A stretch of DNA of 64,000 nt from Streptomyces sp. Mut1 (lineage in GTDB: Bacteria > Actinomycetota > Actinomycetes > Streptomycetales > Streptomycetaceae), in NCBI RefSeq assembly GCF_030719295.1, contig NZ_CP120997.1, forward strand, positions 248,001-312,000, read 5' to 3'. The position numbers were made by a program, and so were the translations under genes. Below the pieces are notes generated by a model. It was not told the DNA's origin and ran no database searches. It worked only from the letters and a program-made list of their open reading frames with translations. Below are positions 37,783 through 45,951 of the stretch, in pieces (within the stretch, counting starts at the first letter, position 1; every line of letters starts with the position of its first letter).

Positions 37783-38961
37783 TCAGCGCCGTACGCGCGG
37801 CATCCCGAGGCCGATCCAGGAGATGATCTCCCGCTGGATCTCGTTGTTGCCGCCGCCGAAGGTGAAGATGACGGCGGAGCGATAGCCGCGTTCGAGTTCG
37901 CCGTGCAGCACGGCGCCGGCCGAGCCCTCCTTGAGGGGGCCGGCGGAGCCGACGACCTCAAGGAGCCAGGCATAGGCGTCCCGGCGTGCCTCGGAGCCGT
38001 AGACCTTGACGGCGGAGGCGTCCTGGGGGGTCAGGGTCTGGTGCTGGACGGCGGAGACCATCTGCCAGTTGAGGAGTTTCATCGCGTCGAGCCGGGCGTG
38101 GGTGCGGGCGAGGCGGGTGCGGACCCAGCCGAGGTCGATGACGCGGCGGCCGTCGCCGAGGCGGGTCCCGGCGGCCCAGCGGCGCACGTCGTGCAGGGCG
38201 CGGATGGCCATGGTGCCGTGGGCGGCGAGCGTGACGCGTTCGTGGTTGAGCTGGTTGGTGATGAGGCGCCAGCCCTTGTTCTCCTCGCCGACCCGGTGGG
38301 AGACGGGGACGCGGATGTTCTCGTAGTAGCTGGCGGTGGTGTCGTGCGAGGCGAGCGTGTTGATGATGGTGCAGGAGTAGCCGGGGTCGGAGGTCGGGAC
38401 GAGGAGCATGGTGATGCCCTTGTGGGCCGGGGCGTCCGGGTCGGTGCGGGCGGCGAGCCAGACCCAGTCGGCGGTGTCGCCGTTGGTCGTCCAGATCTTC
38501 TGCCCGTTGACGACGTAGCTGTCGCCGTCGCGGACTGCCCGGGTCTTGAGGGCGGCGAGGTCGGTGCCCGCGCCGGGTTCGCTGTAGCCGATCGCGAAGT
38601 CGGTCTCACCGGCCAGGATCCCGGGCAGGAAGGCGGCCTTCTGTTCGTCGGTGCCGAAGTGCATGATCGTCGGGCCGACGGTGTTGAGGGCCATCAGCGG
38701 CAGGGGTACGCCCGCCTGGGCCGCCTCGTCGAAGAAGATGAACTGCTCCATCGGCGACAGGCCCCGCCCGCCGTACTCGGTGGGCCAGCCGACGCCGAGC
38801 CAGCCGTCGGCGCCCAGGCGCCTGATCGTCTGCCGGTAGAAGCGCTTCTGGGCGGCCGGGTCCCCATAGCGGGCGTAGGCGTTGTCGGGGACCAGGGCGG
38901 CGAAGTACGTACGCAGTTCGGCGCGCAACTCCTGCTGCTGCGGCGTGTATTCGAGGTGCAC
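37783..38961 (-). CDS. Acyl-CoA dehydrogenase
   Basis: 392-residue flavoenzyme that dehydrogenates an acyl-CoA at alpha-beta carbons. It shows VGWPTEYGGRGLSPMEQFIFFDE near the N-terminus, IGYSEPGAGTDLAALKTRAVRDGDSYVVNGQKIWTTNGDTADW (FAD contact, about 130-173), and the C-terminal INGREIIS-like EIQREIISWIGLGMPR; the usual catalytic Glu cannot be placed with certainty by eye. GTG 38961 is the start because CCTGGAGGGG precedes it; upstream extension is less likely. The architecture is close to FadE34/ChsE-like heterotetramer subunits used in steroid side-chain oxidation; family only. A KstR-like site lies 54 bp upstream. Confidence 0.86.
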   Translation of the reverse strand: MHLEYTPQQQELRAELRTYFAALVPDNAYARYGDPAAQKRFYRQTIRRLGADGWLGVGWPTEYGGRGLSPMEQFIFFDEAAQAGVPLPLMALNTVGPTIMHFGTDEQKAAFLPGILAGETDFAIGYSEPGAGTDLAALKTRAVRDGDSYVVNGQKIWTTNGDTADWVWLAARTDPDAPAHKGITMLLVPTSDPGYSCTIINTLASHDTTASYYENIRVPVSHRVGEENKGWRLITNQLNHERVTLAAHGTMAIRALHDVRRWAAGTRLGDGRRVIDLGWVRTRLARTHARLDAMKLLNWQMVSAVQHQTLTPQDASAVKVYGSEARRDAYAWLLEVVGSAGPLKEGSAGAVLHGELERGYRSAVIFTFGGGNNEIQREIISWIGLGMPRVRR

Positions 38962-39014
38962 GGCCCCTCCAGGATGCTCGCGGTCGCGTCGCCCGTGTGC
39001 GGCGGCGCACACAG

Positions 39015-39028
39015 TAGAACGTGTTGCA
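39015..39028. promoter_or_regulatory. Candidate KstR-like operator before the acyl-CoA dehydrogenase
   Basis: TAGAACGTGTTGCA fits the published KstR core T-N2-AAC-N2-GTT-N2-A at every fixed base. It lies 54 bp upstream of the GTG start and shares AGAAC-N2-GTTGCA with 8569-8582. Whether the host has a KstR-like repressor cannot be seen here. Confidence 0.5.
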
Positions 39029-39064
39029 AGAATCCGGAAGGGGTACGGCCCCGCGGTGCGCGGG

Positions 39065-40222
39065 TCAGCGTTTGACGGCGCGCAGCACGACGAACTTCGG
39101 GTCCCCCGCCACCGTGGCGCAGTTGCCGAAGACGCGGCGCAGGGCGGTGTGGTGGCCGAGGTGCCGGTTGGCGACCACCCAGAGCTCGCCGCCCTGGCGC
39201 AGCGCGCGACGCGCCCCGTGGAACATGTTCCGGGCGGTGGCGTCCGTCGTGGCCTGGTGGGAGTGGAAGGGCGGGTTGTTCAGGACCAGGTCCGCACTGC
39301 CGGGCTCGGCGCCGGCGAGGCCGTCACCGACGACGAAGCGGGCGCGGGCTCCGGGGCCGGTGTTGGCCCGGAAGGTTTCCTCGGCGGAGGCGACGGCCTG
39401 ATGGGACTCGTCGATGAAGGTGAGCGTGGCGTCGGGGTTGGCGAGTGCGGCGGCGAGGCCGACGACGCCGTTGCCGCAGCCGAGGTCGACGACCCGGTCG
39501 GGGCCGCTGCGGGCCGGCAGGTGCTTCAGGAAGAAGCGGGTGCCGATGTCGAGCCGGTCGGCGCAGAAGATCCCGGCGTGGTTGGTGACGGTGCGGCCGG
39601 CTACCGCTCCGGCGTCGTCGGGCAGCGCGTAGCGCAGGGGCCAGGGGCTGGGGGTGCGAGGCAGGGCCGGGTCGGGCGTGCAGTGGATGAGCCGGGCCTT
39701 GCGGACCGCGAGGGAGGTGCGGGTGGGGCCGATGATCCGCTCGAAGAGGCTGAGCGTGGAGGTGTGGATCTCCTTGACCATGCCGGTGCCGACGACGACG
39801 GTGCCGGCATGCACGGCGGGCGCCAGCCGGTGCAGCTGGTCCTCCAGGAACGCGAGGCTCTTGGGCACCCGTACGAGGAGCACGTCGACGCGGTCCGGCG
39901 GGGTGTCGCGCGAGGACAGCAGGCGCACGGCGTCCGCGGCCGCGCCGTTGCGCCGCAGGTTCGCCCCGGTCGCCCGCTGCGCGAGGAAGGAGTCGCTGAT
40001 CTGCACGGGGCGGTGGGCGGCCAGCACCGTGCTCAGCGCGCCCCAGCGGTCCCCGACCACGACGAGGCGCCCGGAGAGGTCCACCGGATCCGCCCCGTCG
40101 GCCCCCTCCAGATGCTGGAGCAGGTAGGCGTCGGCCGCGTCCCAGGCACGGAAGGGGTCGCGGGGGTCCTCGGGGTAGCGGGCGAGGTCGTAACCGGCCC
40201 CTGACGTCGTCAAACGGTTCAT
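39065..40222 (-). CDS. RNA guanine-N2 methyltransferase, RlmG/RsmC-like
   Basis: 385-residue two-domain methyltransferase. The N-terminal half is a degenerate methyltransferase domain (VVVGDRWGALSTVLAAHRP), and the C-terminal half has SAM motif I VVDLGCGNGVVGLAAALANP (about 245-264) and the catalytic NPPFH motif in LVLNNPPFHSHQ. This architecture belongs to the RsmC (16S G1207) and RlmG (23S G1835) family; which rRNA is modified cannot be decided here. It begins MNRLTTSGAGYD at ATG 40222 and is a single gene. Confidence 0.87.
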   Translation of the reverse strand: MNRLTTSGAGYDLARYPEDPRDPFRAWDAADAYLLQHLEGADGADPVDLSGRLVVVGDRWGALSTVLAAHRPVQISDSFLAQRATGANLRRNGAAADAVRLLSSRDTPPDRVDVLLVRVPKSLAFLEDQLHRLAPAVHAGTVVVGTGMVKEIHTSTLSLFERIIGPTRTSLAVRKARLIHCTPDPALPRTPSPWPLRYALPDDAGAVAGRTVTNHAGIFCADRLDIGTRFFLKHLPARSGPDRVVDLGCGNGVVGLAAALANPDATLTFIDESHQAVASAEETFRANTGPGARARFVVGDGLAGAEPGSADLVLNNPPFHSHQATTDATARNMFHGARRALRQGGELWVVANRHLGHHTALRRVFGNCATVAGDPKFVVLRAVKR

Positions 40223-40308
40223 TGTGCGTTCAGGCTAACCGAGCGGGGCCGGCGCCCGTACACCCGTGGGTGGCGCGGCTGCCGCAGGCCGCCGCGCCGC
40301 TCCGCCGC

Positions 40309-40509
40309 CTACGGCAGTCGCTTGTCGAGGGCCGCCCGGCCCTCCCTGGCCAGGGTGCGCCGCGCCCACTCGAGGCTCTGCGGTGTCAGGTCGCGCCCCG
40401 ATGCGAGCACCAGGTCCTCCGCCGAGGGATCGTCGCTGGCGCCGGTGTGCAGAAGGGCGTCCGGGGTCACGCCCCGGGTACTGGATACGGATTCGGACTC
40501 GTCGCTCAT
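40309..40509 (-). CDS. Small hypothetical acidic protein (66 aa)
   Basis: Short soluble protein, MSDESESVSSTRGVTPDALL...LAREGRAALDKRLP. Acidic N-terminal half and a basic helix at the C-terminus (PQSLEWARRTLAREGRAALDKRL). The ATG at 40509 is preceded by a strong AAGGAGG at 7-8 nt, and codon usage is host-like, which supports a real gene. No domain or function recognised. Confidence 0.65.
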   Translation of the reverse strand: MSDESESVSSTRGVTPDALLHTGASDDPSAEDLVLASGRDLTPQSLEWARRTLAREGRAALDKRLP

Positions 40510-40631
40510 GCCGCCTCCTTGTCCTTCCCGTCATTCTCGTCCTCCGCCGCCGGGCCCGCATCCGGTGCCGTGCGGTGGCCGGGGAGGGGACTCCGGGCCC
40601 TCACTTGACCTGCACATGATAGATACGACGC

Positions 40632-40673
40632 GTTCACACATCGTCACGGTCCGCATGGAAGGCTCCGTTCACC
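40632..40673. promoter_or_regulatory. PHO-box-like direct repeats before endonuclease gene
   Basis: GTTCACA (40632-40638) and GTCACGG (40643-40649) are spaced 11 bp apart, as in Streptomyces PhoP boxes (GTTCACC units every 11 bp); a perfect GTTCACC follows at 40667-40673 out of register. About 85-126 bp upstream of the secreted nuclease start. Confidence 0.35.
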
Positions 40674-40757
40674 ACATAGCGAACACGACCACCGCGGAGC
40701 CGCCCCCCACCTCGTGACGGCGCCGCGGTGTGTGTTTTCCCGGAGAGGACACCCCAC

Positions 40758-41579
40758 ATGTCCCGTCGTCACCACCTTCACCCGCGGCGCTCCCTGCCCG
40801 CCGCGCTCGCCGTACTCGCGGTGCTCACCGGAACCGCCGCGGCCGCACCGGCCCCGGCCGCACCGTCCACCGCCGCCGCCCCGCTCGCCCCGCTGGACGA
40901 CACCTACTACCAGGACGCGGTCGGCAAGACCGGAACCGCGCTCAAGAGCGCACTGCACACGATCATCAGCGACCAGAGCAAGATCACCTACAGCCAGGTG
41001 TGGGACGCCCTGAAGGACACCGACGAGGACCCCGCCAACCCCTCGAACGTGATCGAGCTGTACACGGGCCGCTCCGAGCCCAAGAGCAACAACGGCGGCA
41101 GCGTCGGCCAGTGGAACCGCGAGCACGTCTGGGCCAAGTCCCACGGCAACTTCGGCACGGCCACCGGCCCCGGTACCGACATCCACCACCTGCGCCCCTC
41201 GGACGTCCAGGTCAACTCCACGCGCGGCAACAAGGACTTCGACAACGGCGGCAGCGCGGTGAGCGGCGCGCCGGGCAACTACACCGACAGCGACTCCTTC
41301 GAGCCGCGCGACGCCGTCAAGGGCGATGTGGCGCGCATGATCCTCTACATGGCGGTGCGTTACGAGGGCGACGACTCGTTCGCCGATCTGGAGCCCAACG
41401 ACAGCGTGTCGAACGGCTCCGCCCCGAACATCGGCCGGCTCTCGGTACTGAAGACCTGGAGCGAGCAGGACCCGCCGGACTCCTTCGAGAAGCGGCGCAA
41501 CGACGTCATATTCGACCAGTACCAGCACAACCGGAACCCGTTCATCGACCACCCCGAATGGGTGGAAGCCATCTGGTGA
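40758..41579 (+). CDS. Secreted endonuclease I family nuclease
   Basis: 273 residues with a Sec signal peptide (RRSLPAALAVLAVLTGTAAAAP; cleavage near Ala-rich 30s). The nuclease fold (PF04231, HNH-like) shows YYQDAVGKTGTALKSALHTIIS, then GQWNREHVWAKSHGNFG with the catalytic His, followed by DIHHLRPSDVQVNSTRGNKDFDNGG, and a late NRNPFIDHPEWVEAIW. It probably degrades extracellular DNA/RNA for nutrient scavenging, including phosphate. ATG 40758 follows GGAGAGG. The 180-bp upstream region has PHO-box-like repeats. Confidence 0.9.
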   Translation: MSRRHHLHPRRSLPAALAVLAVLTGTAAAAPAPAAPSTAAAPLAPLDDTYYQDAVGKTGTALKSALHTIISDQSKITYSQVWDALKDTDEDPANPSNVIELYTGRSEPKSNNGGSVGQWNREHVWAKSHGNFGTATGPGTDIHHLRPSDVQVNSTRGNKDFDNGGSAVSGAPGNYTDSDSFEPRDAVKGDVARMILYMAVRYEGDDSFADLEPNDSVSNGSAPNIGRLSVLKTWSEQDPPDSFEKRRNDVIFDQYQHNRNPFIDHPEWVEAIW

Positions 41580-41581
41580 CG

Positions 41582-41605
41582 GGGGCGGCCCTGCCCGGTC
41601 GCCCC
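41582..41605. terminator. Short hairpin between endonuclease and lipoprotein genes
   Basis: GGGGCGGCC (41582-41590) and GGTCGCCCC (41597-41605), 9-bp stem with one G-T pair and a 6-nt loop, between convergent stop codons. Confidence 0.45.
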
Positions 41606-41609
41606 GGCG

Positions 41610-42176
41610 TCAGCCCCGCTGCGCCTGGGCGATCCGGGGGAACGTCTTGACGCCCGCGGCCTTGCGGCTGTTCGCGTGCTCACTGACGGTGCGGCCGGGC
41701 GGGGTGTCGGAGAAGCCGAGCACCACGGAGTCCAGCACCTTGCCCGACGCGTCGACGAACTCCACGCGCACCGCGTAGAAGGCCTCCTTGTCGGTGCGGT
41801 TGGTCACCCGCACCAGGGCGCTGCGGAACCGCTCCGACGGTTCGACCGGAAGGCCGCTGACGGAGACGTCGTCGATGGCGTCGCCCTTGCCCTCGACGCC
41901 CTTGAGAGTGGCTTCCGCCTTCTGCCGGCTGCGCTCCTCCTCGGCGGAGACCGAGGCCGCGAAGTCCGCCTGGGAGCGCTCGCTCGGGGTCGGGCTGGGG
42001 CTCGCCGACGGCGCGGCGGACAGCGTGCGCGTGCTGCGCGCCGTGCCGGGCGACGAGGTGTCGGAGCTGCCGCAGGCGGCGACACCGGCGACGAGCACCG
42101 CGGCGAGCACGGCGGGGGTCAGGCTGCGGGCGGCGCGGCCACCGAGGGCGCGCCGCACGGGGCTGGTCCGGTTCAC
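41610..42176 (-). CDS. Hypothetical lipoprotein
   Basis: 188-residue predicted lipoprotein, with a basic N-terminus and hydrophobic stretch ending in VAGVAAC (lipobox, Cys35). A Ser/Thr/Pro linker (SAAPSASPSPTPSERS) follows, then a beta-rich domain LPVEPSERFRSALVRVTNRTDKEAFYAVRVEFVDASGKVLDSVV that recalls FxLYD-type extracellular domains. Function unknown, probably anchored on the outer face of the membrane. The GTG start at 42176 is used. Confidence 0.72.
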   Translation of the reverse strand: MNRTSPVRRALGGRAARSLTPAVLAAVLVAGVAACGSSDTSSPGTARSTRTLSAAPSASPSPTPSERSQADFAASVSAEEERSRQKAEATLKGVEGKGDAIDDVSVSGLPVEPSERFRSALVRVTNRTDKEAFYAVRVEFVDASGKVLDSVVLGFSDTPPGRTVSEHANSRKAAGVKTFPRIAQAQRG

Positions 42177-42324
42177 AAACGCTCCGTCTACTGAAGGGGC
42201 GCGGGAAGCGGGACTCCCGTGCCCGGAATGACCAACTCGCCCATATTATGATCAAAAGGTATGAATTGACTCGTTGAATCACCCGCTCCGCACGCCGTGC
42301 GCGTAATTCCCCGGGAGGGAACTG

Positions 42325-43440
42325 ATGGACACGGACGCTCTGACCGCCGGCCTGCTGCAGGAGCTGCGCGCGGCCAAGCCCTATCCGGCCCTGTCCCTGA
42401 CCATGCCGACCCACCGGCGCGCCCCGGACAACGCCCAGGACGCCGTGCGGCTGCGCAACCTGCTCTCCGAGGCGGCCAGCAGGCTGGAGGCGGACCCGGC
42501 GGTCACCCGCGAGGCACGCACCGCGATCAGGCAGCAGCTCGACCGTGCGGTGGGCGAACTCGATCAGCGCCGGGCCCTGGACGCGCTGGTGCTCCTGGCG
42601 ACGGCCGACGAGTACCGGATCTGGCGGCTGCCGCGTACCGCACCCGAACGGGTGGTGCTGAGCGACAGCTACCTGACCCGCAACCTCGTCGCCGCGAAGG
42701 CGCAGGCCCAGCCCTTCTGGGCGCTCACCGTGTCGTCCGACCACGCCGCCCTCTACAGCGGCACGGCCGACTCCGCGCAGGAGGCGCACATCGGCGGCTT
42801 CCCGCTGAAGGCCCCGCACTGGGACCCCAACCCGCAGCGCGAGGAGCGGATCGGCGACACGCCGAGCAACTTCACCAACGAGGACACCCGCAACTTCCTG
42901 CGCGATGTGGACGAGAAGCTGCGCGCCGTCCTGGCCACCGACCCCCGGCCGCTGTACCTGGTCGGGCTCGCCCCGGCGCTCGCCCTGTTCGACGAGGTCG
43001 GCGAGAGCGCGAAGGGCTCGGCGGGCCGGGTCACCAAGGGCGCTCCGGCCGAGAACTCGGGGCCCGGGGATCTGCTGACCGAGCTGCGCCCGGCCCTGGA
43101 GGCCCGGCGGAAGCGGTTCGCGGCGGAGATCGACGGAAAGCTGGACGAGGCGCGCGGGCGCAAGACCTTCGCCGGCGGGCTGGACGAGGTGTGGGCCGCC
43201 GTGCGTGAGGGCCGCGCCGGTCTGGTGGCGGTGGAGGAGCACTACCAGCAGACGGTCCGGGTCGACCGGGAGCACCTGAAGCCGGTCGGGGACAACGCGG
43301 ATCTGACGGACGAGGACGTCCGCGAGGACATCGTGGACGAGCTGGTCGAGTCGGCGCTGGACAGCGGCGCGGACGTGGTCTTCGTCGCGGACGACTCGCT
43401 CAAGGAGCACGGCCGGGTCGCGGCGGCCCTGCGCTACTGA
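42325..43440 (+). CDS. BaeRF family 3 protein (bacterial release-factor-like)
   Basis: 371-residue BaeRF3 domain protein; the family is a bacterial homologue of eukaryotic/archaeal release factor domains. Some members are implicated in ribosome rescue or hibernation. The sequence starts TDALTAGLLQELRAAKPYPALSLTMPTHRRAPDNAQDAVRLRNLL and contains YLVGLAPALALFDEV and VEEHYQQTVRVDREHLKPV in the C-terminal part. No membrane helix. GGGAGGGAACTG precedes the ATG. A very stable hairpin follows the stop codon and separates it from the phosphoketolase locus. Confidence 0.82.
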   Translation: MDTDALTAGLLQELRAAKPYPALSLTMPTHRRAPDNAQDAVRLRNLLSEAASRLEADPAVTREARTAIRQQLDRAVGELDQRRALDALVLLATADEYRIWRLPRTAPERVVLSDSYLTRNLVAAKAQAQPFWALTVSSDHAALYSGTADSAQEAHIGGFPLKAPHWDPNPQREERIGDTPSNFTNEDTRNFLRDVDEKLRAVLATDPRPLYLVGLAPALALFDEVGESAKGSAGRVTKGAPAENSGPGDLLTELRPALEARRKRFAAEIDGKLDEARGRKTFAGGLDEVWAAVREGRAGLVAVEEHYQQTVRVDREHLKPVGDNADLTDEDVREDIVDELVESALDSGADVVFVADDSLKEHGRVAAALRY

Positions 43441-43463
43441 GGCGCCGGCTCCGCCACGCTCAC

Positions 43464-43501
43464 GGACAGGCCCGGACGGATCGCTCCGTCCGGGCCTGTC
43501 C
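43464..43501. terminator. Bidirectional terminator between BaeRF3 and phosphoketolase
   Basis: Perfect 17-bp stem 43464-43480 with 43485-43501, loop TCGC, extended by outer CGCCACGC (43452-43459) and GCGTGGCG (43502-43509) after a 4-nt bulge. It lies between convergent genes. Confidence 0.8.
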
Positions 43502-43521
43502 GCGTGGCGGCGGGCGTGGCC

Positions 43522-45908
43522 TCAGCCCTCCCAGACCCAATTGGCCACCTCGGGCAGGTCGGTGCCGTGCTCGCGGATCCAGGCGTGGTGGCGGGTCCGG
43601 ATGTCGTCCATCTCCTGACGCACCGCCACGGCCCGGACGCCGAGGCCGGGCACCCGGTCGATGACGTCCATGACCAGGCGGTAGCGGTCGAGGTCGTTGC
43701 GGACGACCATGTCGAAGGGCGTGGTGGTCGTGCCCTCCTCCTTGTAGCCCCGCACGTGCAGTCCACCGTGGCCGGTCCGGCGGTAGGCCAGCCGGTGGAT
43801 CAGCCAGGGATAGCCGTGATACGCGAAGATCACCGGCCTGTCCCGGGTGAACAGCGCGTCGTACTCGGAGTCCGGCATCCCGTGCGGGTGTTCGGACTGC
43901 GGCATGAGCCGGGCCATGTCCACGACGTTCACCACCCGCACCGCCAGCTCCGGCAGATGGCGCCGCAGGAGGCCGGCCGCGGCCAGGGTCTCCAGCGTGG
44001 GGACGTCCCCGGCGCAGGCGAGCACGACGTCGGGTTCCCGGGTGCCGTCCTCGGTGCCCGCCCACTCCCACACCCCGGCGCCGCGCGCGCAGTGCACCCG
44101 CGCCTGGTCGAGGGTGAGCCAGTCGAAACCCGGCTGTTTGCCGGCCACGATGACGTTGACGTAGTCCCGGCTGCGCAGGGCGTGGTCGGCCACCGAGAGC
44201 AGGGTGTTGGCGTCCGGCGGCAGGTAGACGCGTACGACTTCGGGGCTCTTGTTGAGGATGTGGTCCACGAAGCCGGGGTCCTGGTGCGAGAAGCCGTTGT
44301 GGTCCTGGCGCCAGACGTGCGAGGTGAGCAGGTAGTTGAGCGAGGCGATGGGGCGGCGCCACGCCAGCCGGCGCGAGGTCCGCAGCCACTTGATGTGCTG
44401 GTTGACCATCGAGTCCACGATGTGCGCGAAGGCCTCGTAGCAGGAGAACAGCCCGTGCCGGCCGGTCAGCAGATAGCCCTCCAGCCAGCCCTGGCACAGG
44501 TGCTCGGAGAGGACCTCCATGACACGGCCGTCGCGGGAGAGGTGCTCGTCGGTCGGGAGCGTACGGGCCTGCCAGGCCTTGCCGCTGGCCTCGTAGAGCG
44601 CGTCGAGCCGGTTGGACGCCGTCTCGTCGGGGCCGACGACCCGGAAGTCCCTGCGGTCGGCCGTCGCCGCCATGACCGCTTCGAGGAGCCCGCCCAGCAC
44701 CCGGGTCGGCTCCCGCAGGGTGGTGCCCGGCCGCTCCACCTGGACGGCGAATCCGTCCAGGCCGGGGATGGGCAGGTCGCGCAGGAGCAGGCCGCCGTTG
44801 GCATACGGGGACGCGCCGAGGCGGGCGGTCCCCTCGGGCACGCAGTCCAGGACCTGCGGGGTGGGGCGCCCCTCGGAGTCGAAGAGTTCCCCGGGCCGGT
44901 AGGAGCGCAGCCACGCCTCCAGCTGACGCAGGTGGGCGGGGTTGTCGCGGACGCCGGGCAGCGGGACCTGGTGGGCGCGCCAGGTGCCTTCGACGGGCAG
45001 CCCGTCGACCTCGGCGGGGCCGGTCCAGCCCTTCGGGGTGCGCAGCACGATCATGGGCCACTGCGGCCGGTCCGTCTCGCCGCCGGTCCGGGCGGCGGCC
45101 TGGATCTCCTCGACGCGGTCGACGGCCCGGTCCATGGCGAGGGCCATCTCCCGGTGCACGGTGCGGGGATCGTCCCCTCCACGTACAGGGGTTCGTGTCC
45201 GTAGCCGCGCAGCAGGGCGTCCAGTTCGGCCTGCGGGAGGCGGGCGAGCACCGTCGGGTTGGCGATCTTGTATCCGTTGAGGTGGAGGACCGGCAGGACG
45301 GCCCCGTCGTGGACCGGGTCGAGGAACTTGTTGGCGTGCCAGGAGCCCGCGAGCGGTCCGGTCTCCGCCTCGCCGTCGCCGATGACGCAGGTGACCAGCA
45401 GGTCCGGGTGGTCCAGGGCGGCGCCGTAGGCGTGGCCCAGGGAGTAGCCGAGTTCGCCGCCCTCGTGGATGGAGCCCGGCGTCTCGGGCGCGACGTGGCT
45501 GGGCACGCCGCCGGGGTAGGAGAACTGCTTGAACAGCAGGCGCATGCCCTCGGCGTCCCGGCTGACATCGGGATACGTCTCGGAGTAGCTGCCCTCCAGC
45601 CAGGAGCCGGCGAGGACGGCGGGACCGCCGTGACCGGGCCCCCAGACACACAGGGCGTGGGTGCCGCGCGCCCTGATCAGCCGGTTGACGTGGGTGTACA
45701 CGAGGTTGAGGCCCGGTGAGGTGCCCCAGTGCCCGAGCAGCCTCGGCTTGATGTCCTCGGGCGTGAGCGGCCGGGTCAGCAGCGGGTTGTCCATGAGGTA
45801 GATCTGTCCCACGGCCAGGTAGTTGGCGGCCCGCCAGTGCGCGTCGAGCGCGTCGATCTCCTCCTCGGACGGGCCGGCCGCCGGCGGGGACGGTGGGGCG
45901 TCGCTCAT
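43522..45908 (-). pseudogene. xfp: Phosphoketolase, frameshifted
   Basis: Xylulose-5-phosphate/fructose-6-phosphate phosphoketolase, ThDP-dependent, normally about 800 residues in one frame. Here the N-terminal ~245 residues ([17 protein letters not shown]... GHEPLYVEG) and the C-terminal ~560 residues ([23 protein letters not shown]... VANWVWEG) lie in two frames. The break is at the CCCC run 45174-45177: one more C would restore [14 protein letters not shown]. Both halves keep family motifs ([56 protein letters not shown]), so decay, if real, is very recent. A sequencing or assembly slip in the homopolymer is equally possible. Start ATG 45908 has GAGAGG upstream. Confidence 0.85.
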
Positions 45909-45951
45909 GGTCACCTCTCAGCGGGCGGGTGCGGGGGTGCCACGTGTGCGG

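Noticed and set aside
40605..40627. TTGACC followed by GATACG as a sigma-70-type promoter
   Set aside because: The spacing of about 11 bp between the hexamers is too short for a standard promoter.
45100..45250. Programmed ribosomal frameshift in phosphoketolase
   Set aside because: No slippery heptamer or downstream pseudoknot is evident and family members are in one frame; a C-run indel or sequencing error explains it more simply.
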